A stretch of DNA of 64,000 bases, taken from positions 21,001-85,000 of the forward strand of contig NZ_AMGO01000012.1 of NCBI RefSeq assembly GCF_000299575.1, written 5' to 3'. The position numbers and the translations under genes were made by a program. A model generated the notes under the pieces. That model was not told the DNA's origin, did not search any database, and worked only from the letters and a program-made list of their open reading frames with translations. Positions 1 to 9,011 of this stretch are shown here, one piece after another. Positions within the stretch are counted from its first letter, which is position 1. Each line of letters begins with the position of its first letter. Origin of the DNA: Oceaniovalibus guishaninsula JLT2003 (lineage in GTDB: Bacteria; Pseudomonadota; Alphaproteobacteria; Rhodobacterales; Rhodobacteraceae).

Positions 1-823
1 GATAATCCGCCGCCCCCAGCGGACGCCCGCAGAGATCCCAGAATGTCGCGCGGGCTACGCCGTTCGCGAAGGCGGGCAGCACGACGTCGCGGCCCGCCAC
101 CCGCAACGTCAGTTCGGTGCCCGGCTTACCCGCAAGGTCGTTCCAGATGGCATCCATCGCCCTGCGCGCATCCGCGTCGTGCGGCACGAAATAGGCGGCC
201 GATCCGCCGTCGCGATCCTGCCGCCAATCGCGGGGCGAGGCGAGTTCGACAACCTCCATCCGGTCTTCCAGAAGGGCGATGAAGGGCAGGAAAAGCTGGC
301 GGTTCAGCCCGTCCTTGTAAAGACCGCCGGGGGGGCGGTTGGATGTGGTGACGATGACGACGCCATTGGCGAACAGACGCTCGAACAACCGGCCGACGAT
401 CATCGCGTCGGTGATGTCACCGATCTGCATCTCGTCGAAGCACAGCAGCCGCAGACCGTCCGACATCTCGTCGGCGACGGGCAGGATCGCGTCGTCCACG
501 CCGCGCTTGCGGGCCTTGGCGATGCCGGCGTGAACCTCCTGCATGAAGGCGTGGAAATGAGCGCGGCGCTTGCCCTCGATGCCGATGTTACCGAAGAACA
601 GGTTCATCAGCATCGACTTGCCCCTGCCCACCCCGCCCCAGAGGTAGAGACCGCGCAGGGCCGGCGGTTCGGACCGGCGGAACCAGCCGCGGCGGGCGGG
701 GCGGGCCTGCAAGCCTCCGGCCAGCCTGTCGAAATGCGTCAGCACGGCCCGCTGCGCCGGATCGTCGGTCACGGCACCGTCGGCGACCTGCCGGTCGTAG
801 ATGTCGGTGAAATCGCTCATCAT
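1..823 (-). CDS. zapE: Cell division protein ZapE (AFG1-like ATPase), cut by window edge
   Basis: P-loop ATPase of the AFG1/ZapE family, which in proteobacteria associates with the FtsZ ring. The visible part is about 274 residues of a family that usually runs to about 350; the C-terminus lies beyond base 1. The Walker A motif reads WGGVGRGKSML near residue 55 and the Walker B-like stretch LLCFDEMQIGDITDAM follows about 70 residues later, both typical of the family. Two consecutive ATG codons (823 and 820) are possible starts; AAGGG lies just upstream of both. It begins 7 bases after the stop of the upstream flavoprotein gene, so the two are probably cotranscribed. Confidence 0.93.
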   Translation of the reverse strand, partial: MMSDFTDIYDRQVADGAVTDDPAQRAVLTHFDRLAGGLQARPARRGWFRRSEPPALRGLYLWGGVGRGKSMLMNLFFGNIGIEGKRRAHFHAFMQEVHAGIAKARKRGVDDAILPVADEMSDGLRLLCFDEMQIGDITDAMIVGRLFERLFANGVVIVTTSNRPPGGLYKDGLNRQLFLPFIALLEDRMEVVELASPRDWRQDRDGGSAAYFVPHDADARRAMDAIWNDLAGKPGTELTLRVAGRDVVLPAFANGVARATFWDLCGRPLGAADY

Positions 824-830
824 GCTGCCC

Positions 831-2019
831 TTACAGCCGCCCGCGCCCGGCGGAAAGCGGGGTTGCGCCCGCCAGCCACCGCGCCGCCGCCCGTCCCGCA
901 TGGCGGCCCGTCGCAAGGCAGGCCGTCAGCAGATAGCCGCCGGTGGGCGCTTCCCAGTCCAGCATCTCGCCCGCAGCCCAGATGCCGGGCAGGGCGGTCA
1001 GCATCAGCCCGTCATCGACGGCGTCCCAGCGCACGCCCCCGGCCGAAGAAATCGCTTCGTCCAGCGGGCGCAGACCCCCGTGACGGACCGGCAGGCGCTT
1101 GAGGATGGCAGGATCGCGCGGAAAGGGACGGGCGAATTCCAGCGCCAGCGCGCGGGCGGCAGGCGGCAGGCCCAGCCCCTTGCGCAGCCGGTTGCCGAGC
1201 GATCCGGTGGCGGTCGCCAGTCGCGCGCGAATGCGGTCCTTGGACCGGTCCGGCAGCAGATCGAGCGTCAGATCGGCCCCTTCGAGCACGTCGCGGCTGA
1301 CGGCATAGATGGCGCCCCCTTCCAGCCCCCGGCGCGTCAGGACGCATTCGCCGCGCATCCGTGTCGTGCCGGCAGACAGGACGACATTCTTCAACGGCGT
1401 GCCGAAGAAGGGGGCCATGTGGTCCGACCAGTCCACCGTCAGCCCGGCATTGGCAGGCTGGAACGGCACCACCGCGATCCCCCGTTCGGTCAACCAGGGC
1501 ACCCACGCGCCATCCGATCCCAGCCTCCGCCAGCTTGCCCCCCCCCAGGGCCAGCACAGTCGCGTCGGGGGTCGCGGTCGCGGCACCGTCGGGCGTGTCG
1601 AACCGCAGGGCGGCCCCCTCGAAACCCATCCAGCGCCAGCGTGTGCGCCGTTCCACCCCCAGCGCATCGAGCCGCCCGGCCCAGGCGCGCAACAGCGGCG
1701 ACGCCTTCATCGCCACGGGAAAAACGCGGCCCGACGATCCGGTGAACACGTCCTGCCCGAGGTCGCGCGCCCAGCCCTGAACGGCGGCGTTGTCGAACTG
1801 CGCCACGATCCGCGCCACGGCCGGACAGCGATAGGCGGCCAGCAGATCGGCCAAGGGTTCGTCCTTGGTCAGGTTCAGGCCCGATTTGCCGGCCATCAGG
1901 AACTTGCGCCCGATGGACGGCTTCGCCTCGGCCAGCACAACGCGGTGTCCGGCGCTGGCCAACTCGCCCGCCGCCATCAGGCCCGCCGGTCCGCCCCCGA
2001 TCACCCATGCTTCGGCCAT
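831..2019 (-). pseudogene. BaiN/HI0933-type flavoprotein (TIGR03862 family), frameshifted
   Basis: FAD-dependent NAD(P)/FAD oxidoreductase of the HI0933/TIGR03862 family. The N-terminal part begins MAEAWVIGGGPAGLM with the dinucleotide-binding GxGxxG fold and continues normally to ...VLALGG. The C-terminal half, from GASWRRLGSDGAWVPWL to the end at 831, lies in another frame. The break is at a run of nine C on the plus strand (1538-1546); with eight the protein would read through as 395 residues. So this is either a real one-base insertion, slippage, or a sequencing/assembly error. Start at ATG 2019, which leaves only 36 bases to the divergent HNH gene. Confidence 0.85.
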
Positions 2020-2055
2020 CTTGCCCCCCGCCACGGCCGCACCGACATTGGCGGC

Positions 2056-2361
2056 ATGACCGATCCCGTCTGTCCGCTCTGCCTGCGTCCGATCCCGCCC
2101 GGCGCGCGGCAAAGCCTGCATCACCTGACGCCGAAGCTGCGCGGTGGCAAGGGCGGGCCGACCGTGCTGCTGCACCAGATCTGCCATAACGAGATCCACG
2201 CGACGCTGACGGAAACCGAACTGGCCCGCGATTATGCGACGCCCGACCGCCTGCGCGCGCATCCGCGTCTGGCCGCCTTCGCCGCATGGGTCGCCAAGCG
2301 GCCGCCGACGTTTCACAGCAAGACGCCGGGCGGCAAGCGGGCGGCGCGCAGGCGGCGCTGA
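2056..2361 (+). CDS. Small HNH-type zinc/nuclease-fold protein
   Basis: 101-residue protein beginning MTDPVCPLCLRPIP. It has CPLC near the N-terminus, a paired histidine in SLHHLTPKLRGG, and ICHNEIHATL near residue 55, the arrangement of small alphaproteobacterial HNH endonuclease-like proteins (ββα-metal fold with a zinc-binding Cys pair). The C-terminus is very basic (GGKRAARRRR), consistent with nucleic-acid contact. It is divergent from the broken flavoprotein gene. No cognate methylase or restriction partner is adjacent, so a housekeeping nuclease or a non-catalytic role is as likely as restriction. Confidence 0.75.
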   Translation: MTDPVCPLCLRPIPPGARQSLHHLTPKLRGGKGGPTVLLHQICHNEIHATLTETELARDYATPDRLRAHPRLAAFAAWVAKRPPTFHSKTPGGKRAARRRR

Positions 2362-2433
2362 GCCATGCTGACGGCGCGTTTCGATGGCGCGACGCAAGGA
2401 TGACGGTTATGCCGGGCAAAAAAGGAGATTGCC

Positions 2434-3402
2434 TTGGCCCTGCCCGACATCCTGAGCCGCCTGCGTCTGCCCGTGGTCGGCGCACCGCTTTTCATCGTCT
2501 CGACCCCCGAACTGGTCATCGCCCAGTGCAAGGCAGGGATCGTCGGCAGCTTTCCGGCGCTAAACGCCCGTGAAAAGCCGGGCGAGCCGGTGATGCTGGA
2601 GGCATGGCTGGCGCAGATTACCGAGGCACTGGCCAAGCATGACCGCGACCATCCCGACCGGCCGGCGGCACCCTTTGCCGTCAACCAGATCGTCCATCGG
2701 TCGAACGCCCGGCTGGAGCGGGACATCGAGATTTGCGCGCGCTGGAAGGTGCCGATCTGGATCACCTCGCTGGGTGCCCGCCCCGAGGTGAACGAGGCCG
2801 CCCATGCCTGCGGGGGCATCGCGCTGCATGACATCATCGACGACCGTTTCGCCCGCAAGGCCATCGAGAAGGGCGCCGATGGCCTGATCGCGGTCGCGGC
2901 TGGCGCGGGCGGCCATGCCGGCGCGCTGTCGCCGTTCGCCCTGGTGCGCGAGATCCGCGATTGGTTCGACGGCCCGCTGCTGTTGTCGGGATCCATCGCT
3001 ACGGGCGCGGGGGTGCTGGCGGCCCGCGCGATGGGTGCGGATCTGGCCTATATCGGATCGCCCTTCATCGCGACGGAAGAAGCCGATTCCGCCCCTGAAT
3101 ACAAACAGATGATCGTCGAGGGTCGGGCAAGCGACATCGTGACATCGGCCCTGTTCACCGGCATTTCCGGCAATTATCTGCGTCCGTCCATCGTGCGCGC
3201 GGGCCTAGACCCCGATGCCTTGCCGCAGGCGGGCGATCCGATGAGCTTTGCAGGCGGATCGTCCAAGGCGAAGGCGTGGAAGGACATCTGGGGCGCGGGG
3301 CAGGGCATCGGCGCGGTCAAGGCGGTCGAGCCTGCGGCGCGGATGATCGACCGACTGGCGGCGGAATACGCTGCGGCGAAGGAGAGGCTGCTGACGTCTT
3401 GA
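2434..3402 (+). CDS. Nitronate monooxygenase family protein (FMN-dependent)
   Basis: 322-residue TIM-barrel flavoprotein of the nitronate monooxygenase / 2-nitropropane dioxygenase-like family, which oxidises alkyl nitronates with FMN and O2; some members have related roles. Diagnostic stretches are LPVVGAPLFIVSTPELV at the N-terminus, GADGLIAVAAGAGGHAGALSP in the FMN-phosphate region, and LLLSGSIATGAGVLAARAMGADLAYIGSPF. The start is TTG at 2434, decided by the Shine-Dalgarno sequence AAAGGAGA at 2420-2427 and by the natural N-terminus; no ATG fits. Apparently monocistronic, 109 bases before the TRAP operon. Confidence 0.88.
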   Translation: MALPDILSRLRLPVVGAPLFIVSTPELVIAQCKAGIVGSFPALNAREKPGEPVMLEAWLAQITEALAKHDRDHPDRPAAPFAVNQIVHRSNARLERDIEICARWKVPIWITSLGARPEVNEAAHACGGIALHDIIDDRFARKAIEKGADGLIAVAAGAGGHAGALSPFALVREIRDWFDGPLLLSGSIATGAGVLAARAMGADLAYIGSPFIATEEADSAPEYKQMIVEGRASDIVTSALFTGISGNYLRPSIVRAGLDPDALPQAGDPMSFAGGSSKAKAWKDIWGAGQGIGAVKAVEPAARMIDRLAAEYAAAKERLLTS

Positions 3403-3511
3403 TCCGCAGCCGGGCGGCGGAAATCTCTTGCAATCCGTGGCACTGTCGCGCCTCATCGGGGAAAATCCGCGTCCTGTCGGGCGCGGGTTCACTTCACGGG
3501 GGGAACCGACC

Positions 3512-4537
3512 ATGACGACGATTATGCGCAACCGCCTTCTTGCCACCGCCATCGCCGCCCTTCTGCCGGGTGCGGCGCTGGCGCAGCAGGTGCTGACGTT
3601 CCAGTCGTCGGATCCGGCGGGCAATCCGAATTTCGAGTTGCAGAAAGAGCTTTTCGCCGACGCCGTGAAGGAGAAGACCGGCGGCGAGCTCGAGGTGGAG
3701 CTTCTGCCGGTCGGGTCCATCGTCGAATACAACGAAACGCAGGAGGCGGTCGGCGCCGGCATCCTGCAAGGCCACATCACCGACACATCCTATTTCGCCG
3801 GCAAGGATCCGGCCTTCGGGCTGATCGCCAACCCAGTCGGCGCGTGGTCGGACCCGGCCGAAATGTTCGCCTTCATGGAAGAAGGCGGCGGCAAGGAGTT
3901 GATGAACGATCTGCTGGAACCCTACAACCTACACTTCATCGGGCCTTCGACGCCGGGGCTGGAAGCGCTGGTGTCGAAGGTGCCGCTGGAAGGGGTGGAC
4001 GACCTCGAGGGATTGAAGATGCGCGCGCCGGAAGGCCTGGTGCAGCAGGTCTTCGCCGCCGCCGGGGCGTCGCCGGTGAACCTGCCGGGGTCCGAGGTTT
4101 TCACTTCGCTCGACAAGGGCGTGATCGACGCGGCGGACTATTCCGTCTTCTCGACCAACCAAGCGCAGGGGTTGCATGACGTCGCGCCGAACCCGGTCTA
4201 TCCGGGCTTTCACTCGATGCCGATGGTCGAAGTGTCGATGAATCTGGATGCCTGGAACGGCCTGACGGACGACCAGCGTGCCGCCATCGAGGAGGCCGCG
4301 AAGGAGTTCCGCGAACAGCAGGTCGCACGGTTGGCCGAAGCGGACAGGGAGGCCGTCGAGGAAGCCGAGGCGGGCGGAGCGGTCACGGTCTGGGATTGGC
4401 CGGCCGAGGAACGCGCGCGGTTCCGCACCATCGCCATGGGCCAGTGGCAGGGCATCGCCGATCAGTCCGAGAATGCGCAGAAGGTCAACGATGCGCTGAC
4501 GGCCTATCTGCGCGACGCGGGCCTGCTGGCCGAATAG
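3512..4537 (+). CDS. dctP: TRAP transporter substrate-binding protein DctP (system 1)
   Basis: 341-residue periplasmic binding protein of a tripartite ATP-independent transporter. A Sec signal peptide (MTTIMRNRLLATAIAALLPGAALAQ) ends at an ALA-Q cleavage site. The DctP signature region LEGLKMRAPEG holds the conserved arginine that normally salt-bridges a carboxylate ligand, so an organic acid is the expected substrate. Start ATG 3512 follows GGGGGGA; an in-frame upstream codon at 3428 would precede the signal peptide and is unlikely. It is 4 bases from dctQ and is the only binding-protein gene before two consecutive QM pairs. Confidence 0.93.
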   Translation: MTTIMRNRLLATAIAALLPGAALAQQVLTFQSSDPAGNPNFELQKELFADAVKEKTGGELEVELLPVGSIVEYNETQEAVGAGILQGHITDTSYFAGKDPAFGLIANPVGAWSDPAEMFAFMEEGGGKELMNDLLEPYNLHFIGPSTPGLEALVSKVPLEGVDDLEGLKMRAPEGLVQQVFAAAGASPVNLPGSEVFTSLDKGVIDAADYSVFSTNQAQGLHDVAPNPVYPGFHSMPMVEVSMNLDAWNGLTDDQRAAIEEAAKEFREQQVARLAEADREAVEEAEAGGAVTVWDWPAEERARFRTIAMGQWQGIADQSENAQKVNDALTAYLRDAGLLAE

Positions 4538-4541
4538 GACG

Positions 4542-5120
4542 ATGCGCGGGCGCGAAGACATCGACGTGGCGGCAACGTCCGAGGCGCTGCCCCATACCGC
4601 CCTATCCGAAGTGCCGCCCGAATCGGGCGTGTTCGGCCGGGCGGTCGATGCGCTGGGCATCGTCTTTGCCTGCTTCTTTCTGATCTCGACCGCGATCATC
4701 CTTTACGAGATCGTCGCGCGCTATGTCTTCAATTCGCCCACCAACTGGGTGCACGAGACGACGACGTTCCTGTGTGGCGTCAGTTTCATCTTCGGCGGCC
4801 TCTATGCGCTCAGCCGGGACAAGCATATCCGCGTGGTGCTGATCTACGATGCGGTGCCGCCCGCCGGGCGGCGCTGGCTGAACGTGGCGCTGTCGGTCGT
4901 GGGACTTGTGACGATGGTGTTCTTCGCCATCGCGTCCTGGCAGAACACCTCGAACGCCATCTTCACGCCGCAGGGCGATTTCCGGCTGGAAACGTCCGGG
5001 TCCGCCTGGAACCCGGCCTATCCGGGCATGGTCAAGCTGTTCCTTTTCATCGTCATCGTCGCGATGGCGGCGCAGTTCGTGGTGCTGATCGTGAACTATG
5101 CCCGCGGCAAGGGCGGCTGA
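4542..5120 (+). CDS. dctQ: TRAP transporter small permease DctQ (system 1)
   Basis: 192-residue inner-membrane protein with the four-helix DctQ layout and the family motif EIVARYVFNSPTNWVHE after the first helix, followed by SFIFGGLYALSRDKHIRVVL. It partners DctM in Na+-coupled uptake of the ligand delivered by DctP. An N-terminal cytoplasmic stretch of about 35 residues precedes the first helix. It starts 4 bases after dctP and ends 5 bases before dctM, so all three form one operon. Confidence 0.92.
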   Translation: MRGREDIDVAATSEALPHTALSEVPPESGVFGRAVDALGIVFACFFLISTAIILYEIVARYVFNSPTNWVHETTTFLCGVSFIFGGLYALSRDKHIRVVLIYDAVPPAGRRWLNVALSVVGLVTMVFFAIASWQNTSNAIFTPQGDFRLETSGSAWNPAYPGMVKLFLFIVIVAMAAQFVVLIVNYARGKGG

Positions 5121-5125
5121 GCGGC

Positions 5126-6469
5126 ATGGAATTCGCCTTCGATCTGGGCTTTTTCGGGTCGCTGAAAGGCATGGGCATCGAGGCGGGATCGGTGCTTATG
5201 CTGGCGATGCTGCTGATCCTGCTGGTCACGGGGCTGCCGCTGGCCTTCGTGACGCTGCTGGTCGCCCTGATCTTCGCGCTTGGCTGGTTCGGTCCGATGG
5301 CGGTGCCGCTGATCACCAGCCGCATCTTTTCCTTTGTCGGCGCCTATGTCTTCGTGGCGGTGCCGATGTTCGTGCTGATGGCGTCCATACTGGACCGATC
5401 CGGCATCGCGCGGGATCTGTTCGACGTGATGAAGCTGATCGGCGGGCGCGTTCGCGGCGCGCTGGCGGTGCAGACGCTGTTCGTCGCCGTGCTGCTGGCC
5501 GCGATGAGCGGGATCATCGGCGGCGAGATCGTGCTGCTGGGCCTGCTGGCGCTGCCGCAGATGCTGCGGCTGGGCTATGACCGGTCGCTTGCCATCGGGG
5601 TTGTCTGCGCGGGCGGCGCGCTGGGAACGATGGTGCCGCCATCCATCGTGCTGATCATCTACGGATTGACGGCCAACGTCTCGATCTCGGACCTGTTCAC
5701 CGCGTCCTTCACGCCGGGCTTCATGCTGGCGGGGTTCTATGCGGCCTATATCCTGATCCGCGCGTGGTGGAATCCGCGCCTGGCCCCCATCATCGGCGAG
5801 GGTGAGACGCCCGACATGAACATGACGCGCCTGATCGTCGGGCTGGCGCTGCCGCTTGGCGTCATCGTGATGGTTCTGGGGTCGATCTATGGCGGCATCG
5901 CGTCCGTGACCGAAGCATCGGGCCTGGGCGTCGTCGGGGTTATCCTGTCCACGCTGGTGCGTGGCGAGCTGACGGCTAGGCTGATGCGCGACGCGGCGCT
6001 TCAGACGCTGGCGACCTGCGGCATGATCGTCTGGATCGGCATCGGCGCGTCGGCGCTGATCGGGGTCTACAACCTGATGGGCGGCAACCGCTTCGTCGCC
6101 TCGACGCTGATCGGGATTTCCGACAACCGGCTGATGATCCTGCTGTTCATGATGGCCATCCTGATCGTGCTGGGACTGTTTCTGGACTGGGTCGGCATCG
6201 CGCTGCTGACGATGCCGATCTTCGTGCCCATCGTGAAGGATCTGGGCTACGATCCCGTCTGGTTCGGCGTGCTGTTCGCGATGAACATGCAGGTCAGCTT
6301 TCTGTCGCCGCCATTCGGACCGGCGGCGTTCTATCTGAAATCGGTGGCGCCGCCCGATATTTCGCTGTCCGACATCTTCAAGGCGCTGGTGCCCTTCATC
6401 GGCCTTCAGATCCTGGCCCTCGGACTGCTGATCGCGTTTCCGGGTATCGCGATGTGGTGGCAGGGCTGA
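5126..6469 (+). CDS. dctM: TRAP transporter large permease DctM (system 1)
   Basis: 447-residue polytopic membrane protein, about 12 helices, the ion-coupled translocation subunit. Family landmarks: GLPLAFVTLLVALIF early, AAMSGIIGGEIVLLG and GGALGTMVPPSIVLIIYG in the first repeat, and the second-repeat motif MQVSFLSPPFGPAAFYLK near the C-terminus. ATG 5126 lies 5 bases after the dctQ stop. The gap of 66 bases to the next dctQ contains no obvious terminator, so read-through into the second pair is likely. Confidence 0.93.
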   Translation: MEFAFDLGFFGSLKGMGIEAGSVLMLAMLLILLVTGLPLAFVTLLVALIFALGWFGPMAVPLITSRIFSFVGAYVFVAVPMFVLMASILDRSGIARDLFDVMKLIGGRVRGALAVQTLFVAVLLAAMSGIIGGEIVLLGLLALPQMLRLGYDRSLAIGVVCAGGALGTMVPPSIVLIIYGLTANVSISDLFTASFTPGFMLAGFYAAYILIRAWWNPRLAPIIGEGETPDMNMTRLIVGLALPLGVIVMVLGSIYGGIASVTEASGLGVVGVILSTLVRGELTARLMRDAALQTLATCGMIVWIGIGASALIGVYNLMGGNRFVASTLIGISDNRLMILLFMMAILIVLGLFLDWVGIALLTMPIFVPIVKDLGYDPVWFGVLFAMNMQVSFLSPPFGPAAFYLKSVAPPDISLSDIFKALVPFIGLQILALGLLIAFPGIAMWWQG

Positions 6470-6535
6470 CGCGCGCGGCGTTGTGAGGCTGCGCGTTTCG
6501 TGTCAAAGCGCGCGGCAGGGATTTCCGGGGGTCAC

Positions 6536-7108
6536 ATGAACGCCATCGCGGCGGCCATCCGCATCATATCGGGCATCAACATCGCCGTCGGGCGGGTATT
6601 CGCCTGGCTGTCTCTGGGGATCGTCGTGGTCTGCTTCACCGTCGTGGTGCAGCGCTATGTGTTCTCGGTCAGCTATCTCTGGATGCAGGATCTCTATATC
6701 TGGCTGAACGGCGCGATGTTCACGGCCGTGGCCGGGTTCGCCCTGCAACGCGACGATCATGTGCGCGTGGACATCTTCTATCGCCCGGCCAGTTTGCGGT
6801 GGAAGGCGATGATCGATCTGGTGGGGGTCTGCGTCTTCCTGCTGCCCTTCGTGATCGTGGTGTTCGTCTATGCGCTGCCCTTCGTCGAACGGTCGTGGGG
6901 CTTGCGCGAAGGATCGTCCAACGTGGGCGGCATGCCGGGCTTGTTCGTGCTGAAGTCGTTCGTTCTGGTCTTTGCCGTTCTGGTCGGCTTGCAGGGGGTG
7001 GCGATGGCGTTGCGATCCATCCTCGTTCTGGGCGGGCGGCAGGATCTGCTGCCGGTGCGGCTGCGGTATGAGGGGGCGGCGCATGTCCCCGGCGAGGATC
7101 CGGCCTGA
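6536..7108 (+). CDS. dctQ: TRAP transporter small permease DctQ (system 2, no adjacent DctP)
   Basis: 190-residue DctQ-type protein with the characteristic VVVQRYVFSVSYLWMQDLYIWLNGAMF and FALQRDDHVRVDIFYR segments, more like the small subunits of the mannitol/chloroaromatic (FcbT2/TakQ) branch than the dctQ upstream. ATG 6536 is preferred: a GTG at 6500 would add 12 residues before the first helix. The stop overlaps the next start (TGATG at 7106-7110), so translation is coupled to dctM. No binding-protein gene belongs to this pair locally; see the orphan binding protein at 21043-22131. Confidence 0.88.
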   Translation: MNAIAAAIRIISGINIAVGRVFAWLSLGIVVVCFTVVVQRYVFSVSYLWMQDLYIWLNGAMFTAVAGFALQRDDHVRVDIFYRPASLRWKAMIDLVGVCVFLLPFVIVVFVYALPFVERSWGLREGSSNVGGMPGLFVLKSFVLVFAVLVGLQGVAMALRSILVLGGRQDLLPVRLRYEGAAHVPGEDPA

Positions 7109-8490
7109 TGGACAGCGTTCTGCTGGGCGAGCTTCTGTCGGGGCTGATGTTCTTCGGAATCATCGCGTTTCTGATGCTGGGCTTTCCGGTTGCCTTCACG
7201 CTGGCGGGCGTGTCGTTGATGTTCGGCTTCGTAGGCTGGGGGCTGGGAGTGTTCGATCCCAGCAATTTCGGCAGCCTGCCCAACCGCTATATCGGCTTCA
7301 TGTCCAGCGAGGTGCTGGTGGCGGTGCCGCTGTTCATCTTCATGGGGGTGATGCTGGAACGGTCGCGCATCGCCGAACAGTTGCTGCTGACGATGTCCAA
7401 GCTTTTCGGCAACCTGCGCGGCGGGCTGGGGCTGTCGGTGGTGCTGGTTGGCGCGATGCTGGCGGCCTCGACCGGCGTGGTGGGCGCGACGGTGGTGACG
7501 ATGGGGCTGATCTCGCTTCCCGCGATGCTGCGGGCGGGCTACGATCCGAAACTTGCCACCGGGGTCATCTGCGCCAGCGGCACGCTGGGCCAGATCATTC
7601 CGCCGTCCACGGTGCTGATCTTCATGGGCGACATGCTGTCGGGGATCAACAGTCAGGTGCAGATGGCCAAAGGCAATTTCGCTCCGACCCCGGTTTCGGT
7701 GGGCGATCTGTTCGCCGGTGCGCTGCTGCCGGGATTCCTGCTGGTGGCGCTTTACGGCGGCTGGGTCGCGTTCAAGGCGATCACCGATCCGCAATCGTGC
7801 CCCGCGACGCCCGTGCCGCCCGAAGAACGCAAGGATCTGGTGCGCGAGGTCGTCGTCGCGCTGGTTCCGCCGATGTTGCTGATCCTTGCCGTCCTGGGGT
7901 CCATTCTGGGGGGCATCGCCACCCCGACCGAAGCGGCGTCGGTGGGTGCGGTGGGCGCGATGGTGCTGGCCGCCATGCGCTGGCGGCTGTCGTTGCCGAT
8001 CCTGCAAGAGACCGTCATCGCGACCGCGACCATCACCTCGATGGTGTTCATCATCCTGTTCGGCGCATCGGTCTTTTCCATCGTGTTCCGCCTGATGGGC
8101 GGCGACAATCTGGTGCACGAAATTCTGACATCGCTGCCCGGCGGCGCGCTGACCGCGATCCTGGCGGTCATGGCGCTGATGTTCGTGCTGGGCTTCATCC
8201 TCGACACGTTCGAGATCATCTTCATCGTCATCCCGATCACCGCCCCGGTGCTGCTGGCACTGGACGTGAATCCGGTCTGGCTGGGGGTGCTGGTCGGGAT
8301 GAACCTGCAAACGTCGTTCCTGACGCCGCCCTTCGGTTTCGCGCTGTTCTATTTGCGGGGCGTCGCGCCCGACACGCTGCCGACCTCGGCCATCTATCGC
8401 GGGATCATCCCCTTCGTGCTGTTGCAGATCGTCGGAATCTCCATCCTGTTCCTCTTTCCGGGTATCGTGACATGGTTGCCGGGCTTGTAA
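7108..8490 (+). CDS. dctM: TRAP transporter large permease DctM (system 2)
   Basis: 460-residue polytopic DctM protein. It contains SGTLGQIIPPSTVLIFMGD, then a roughly 15-residue insertion (around NSQVQMAKGNFAPTP) before VSVGDLFAGALLPGF, a layout I associate with the FcbT3/TakM branch, and the C-terminal signature LQTSFLTPPFGFALFYLRG. Start codon overlaps the dctQ stop by one base. The 3' end overlaps the next gene by 19 bases, which ties this transporter pair to the unknown protein and glycosyltransferases downstream. Confidence 0.9.
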   Translation: MDSVLLGELLSGLMFFGIIAFLMLGFPVAFTLAGVSLMFGFVGWGLGVFDPSNFGSLPNRYIGFMSSEVLVAVPLFIFMGVMLERSRIAEQLLLTMSKLFGNLRGGLGLSVVLVGAMLAASTGVVGATVVTMGLISLPAMLRAGYDPKLATGVICASGTLGQIIPPSTVLIFMGDMLSGINSQVQMAKGNFAPTPVSVGDLFAGALLPGFLLVALYGGWVAFKAITDPQSCPATPVPPEERKDLVREVVVALVPPMLLILAVLGSILGGIATPTEAASVGAVGAMVLAAMRWRLSLPILQETVIATATITSMVFIILFGASVFSIVFRLMGGDNLVHEILTSLPGGALTAILAVMALMFVLGFILDTFEIIFIVIPITAPVLLALDVNPVWLGVLVGMNLQTSFLTPPFGFALFYLRGVAPDTLPTSAIYRGIIPFVLLQIVGISILFLFPGIVTWLPGL

Positions 8491-9011
8491 GGCGCAACGC
8501 CTTGGACGACGCCAACGCGGCGATCCGGTCGCTGCGGGCCGGCACGGCCGGCTGGTCGCGGGTGGTGTCCGATGCGCCGATGGCGGGCGGTATCAAGCTG
8601 ATGGTCGATCCCGAGGCGCGCGCCGACATCCGGTTGCGCAGTCCCGCCGGGCGGCTGATGGAGATCGAGGCGCGGGTGGAACGGCCCGGACGCTGGCTTG
8701 GCCTGCATGTTCCGCTGGCACTTTACCAGACGGCGGGCCTGGGCATCGTGGGCATAACCGCGCGCGCGACCGCGCCCGAGGCGCTGGCGGTTTCGGCTTG
8801 CCTGCGGTCGGGGCTGCGCGGCGGGTTCGTCGATGCGTTTTTCGACAAGGCGATGGCCGTCCATTTCCAGCCCCTTCAGCACATCGACACGATGGAGCCC
8901 GATCGCCGCGTCGATCTGCCCGCGCGGGCAGACTGGCGCGAACTGATCCTGTTTCTTCCGACCCATTCCTTTTCTCTGTCGCTGCACGATCTGCGGTTCT
9001 TCGCGGCATGA
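8472..9011 (+). CDS. Uncharacterised protein between TRAP and glycosyltransferase genes
   Basis: 179 residues, beginning MVAGLVRRNALDDANAAIRSL. I do not recognise the family. No signal peptide or membrane helix is apparent; the composition is mixed alpha/beta with a hydrophobic core segment (GRWLGLHVPLALYQTAGLGIVGI) and the C-terminus ends HSFSLSLHDLRFFAA. Its ATG overlaps the end of dctM2 by 19 bases and its stop overlaps the next glycosyltransferase start by 4 bases (ATGA at 9008), so it is translated as part of the same operon. A role in glycan assembly is suggested only by position. Confidence 0.72.
   Translation: MVAGLVRRNALDDANAAIRSLRAGTAGWSRVVSDAPMAGGIKLMVDPEARADIRLRSPAGRLMEIEARVERPGRWLGLHVPLALYQTAGLGIVGITARATAPEALAVSACLRSGLRGGFVDAFFDKAMAVHFQPLQHIDTMEPDRRVDLPARADWRELILFLPTHSFSLSLHDLRFFAA

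Noticed and set aside
6868..8310. A 480-residue His/Arg/Gln-rich open frame antisense to dctM2
   Set aside because: Composition is that of a reverse-strand shadow; dctM2 is clearly coding on the plus strand.
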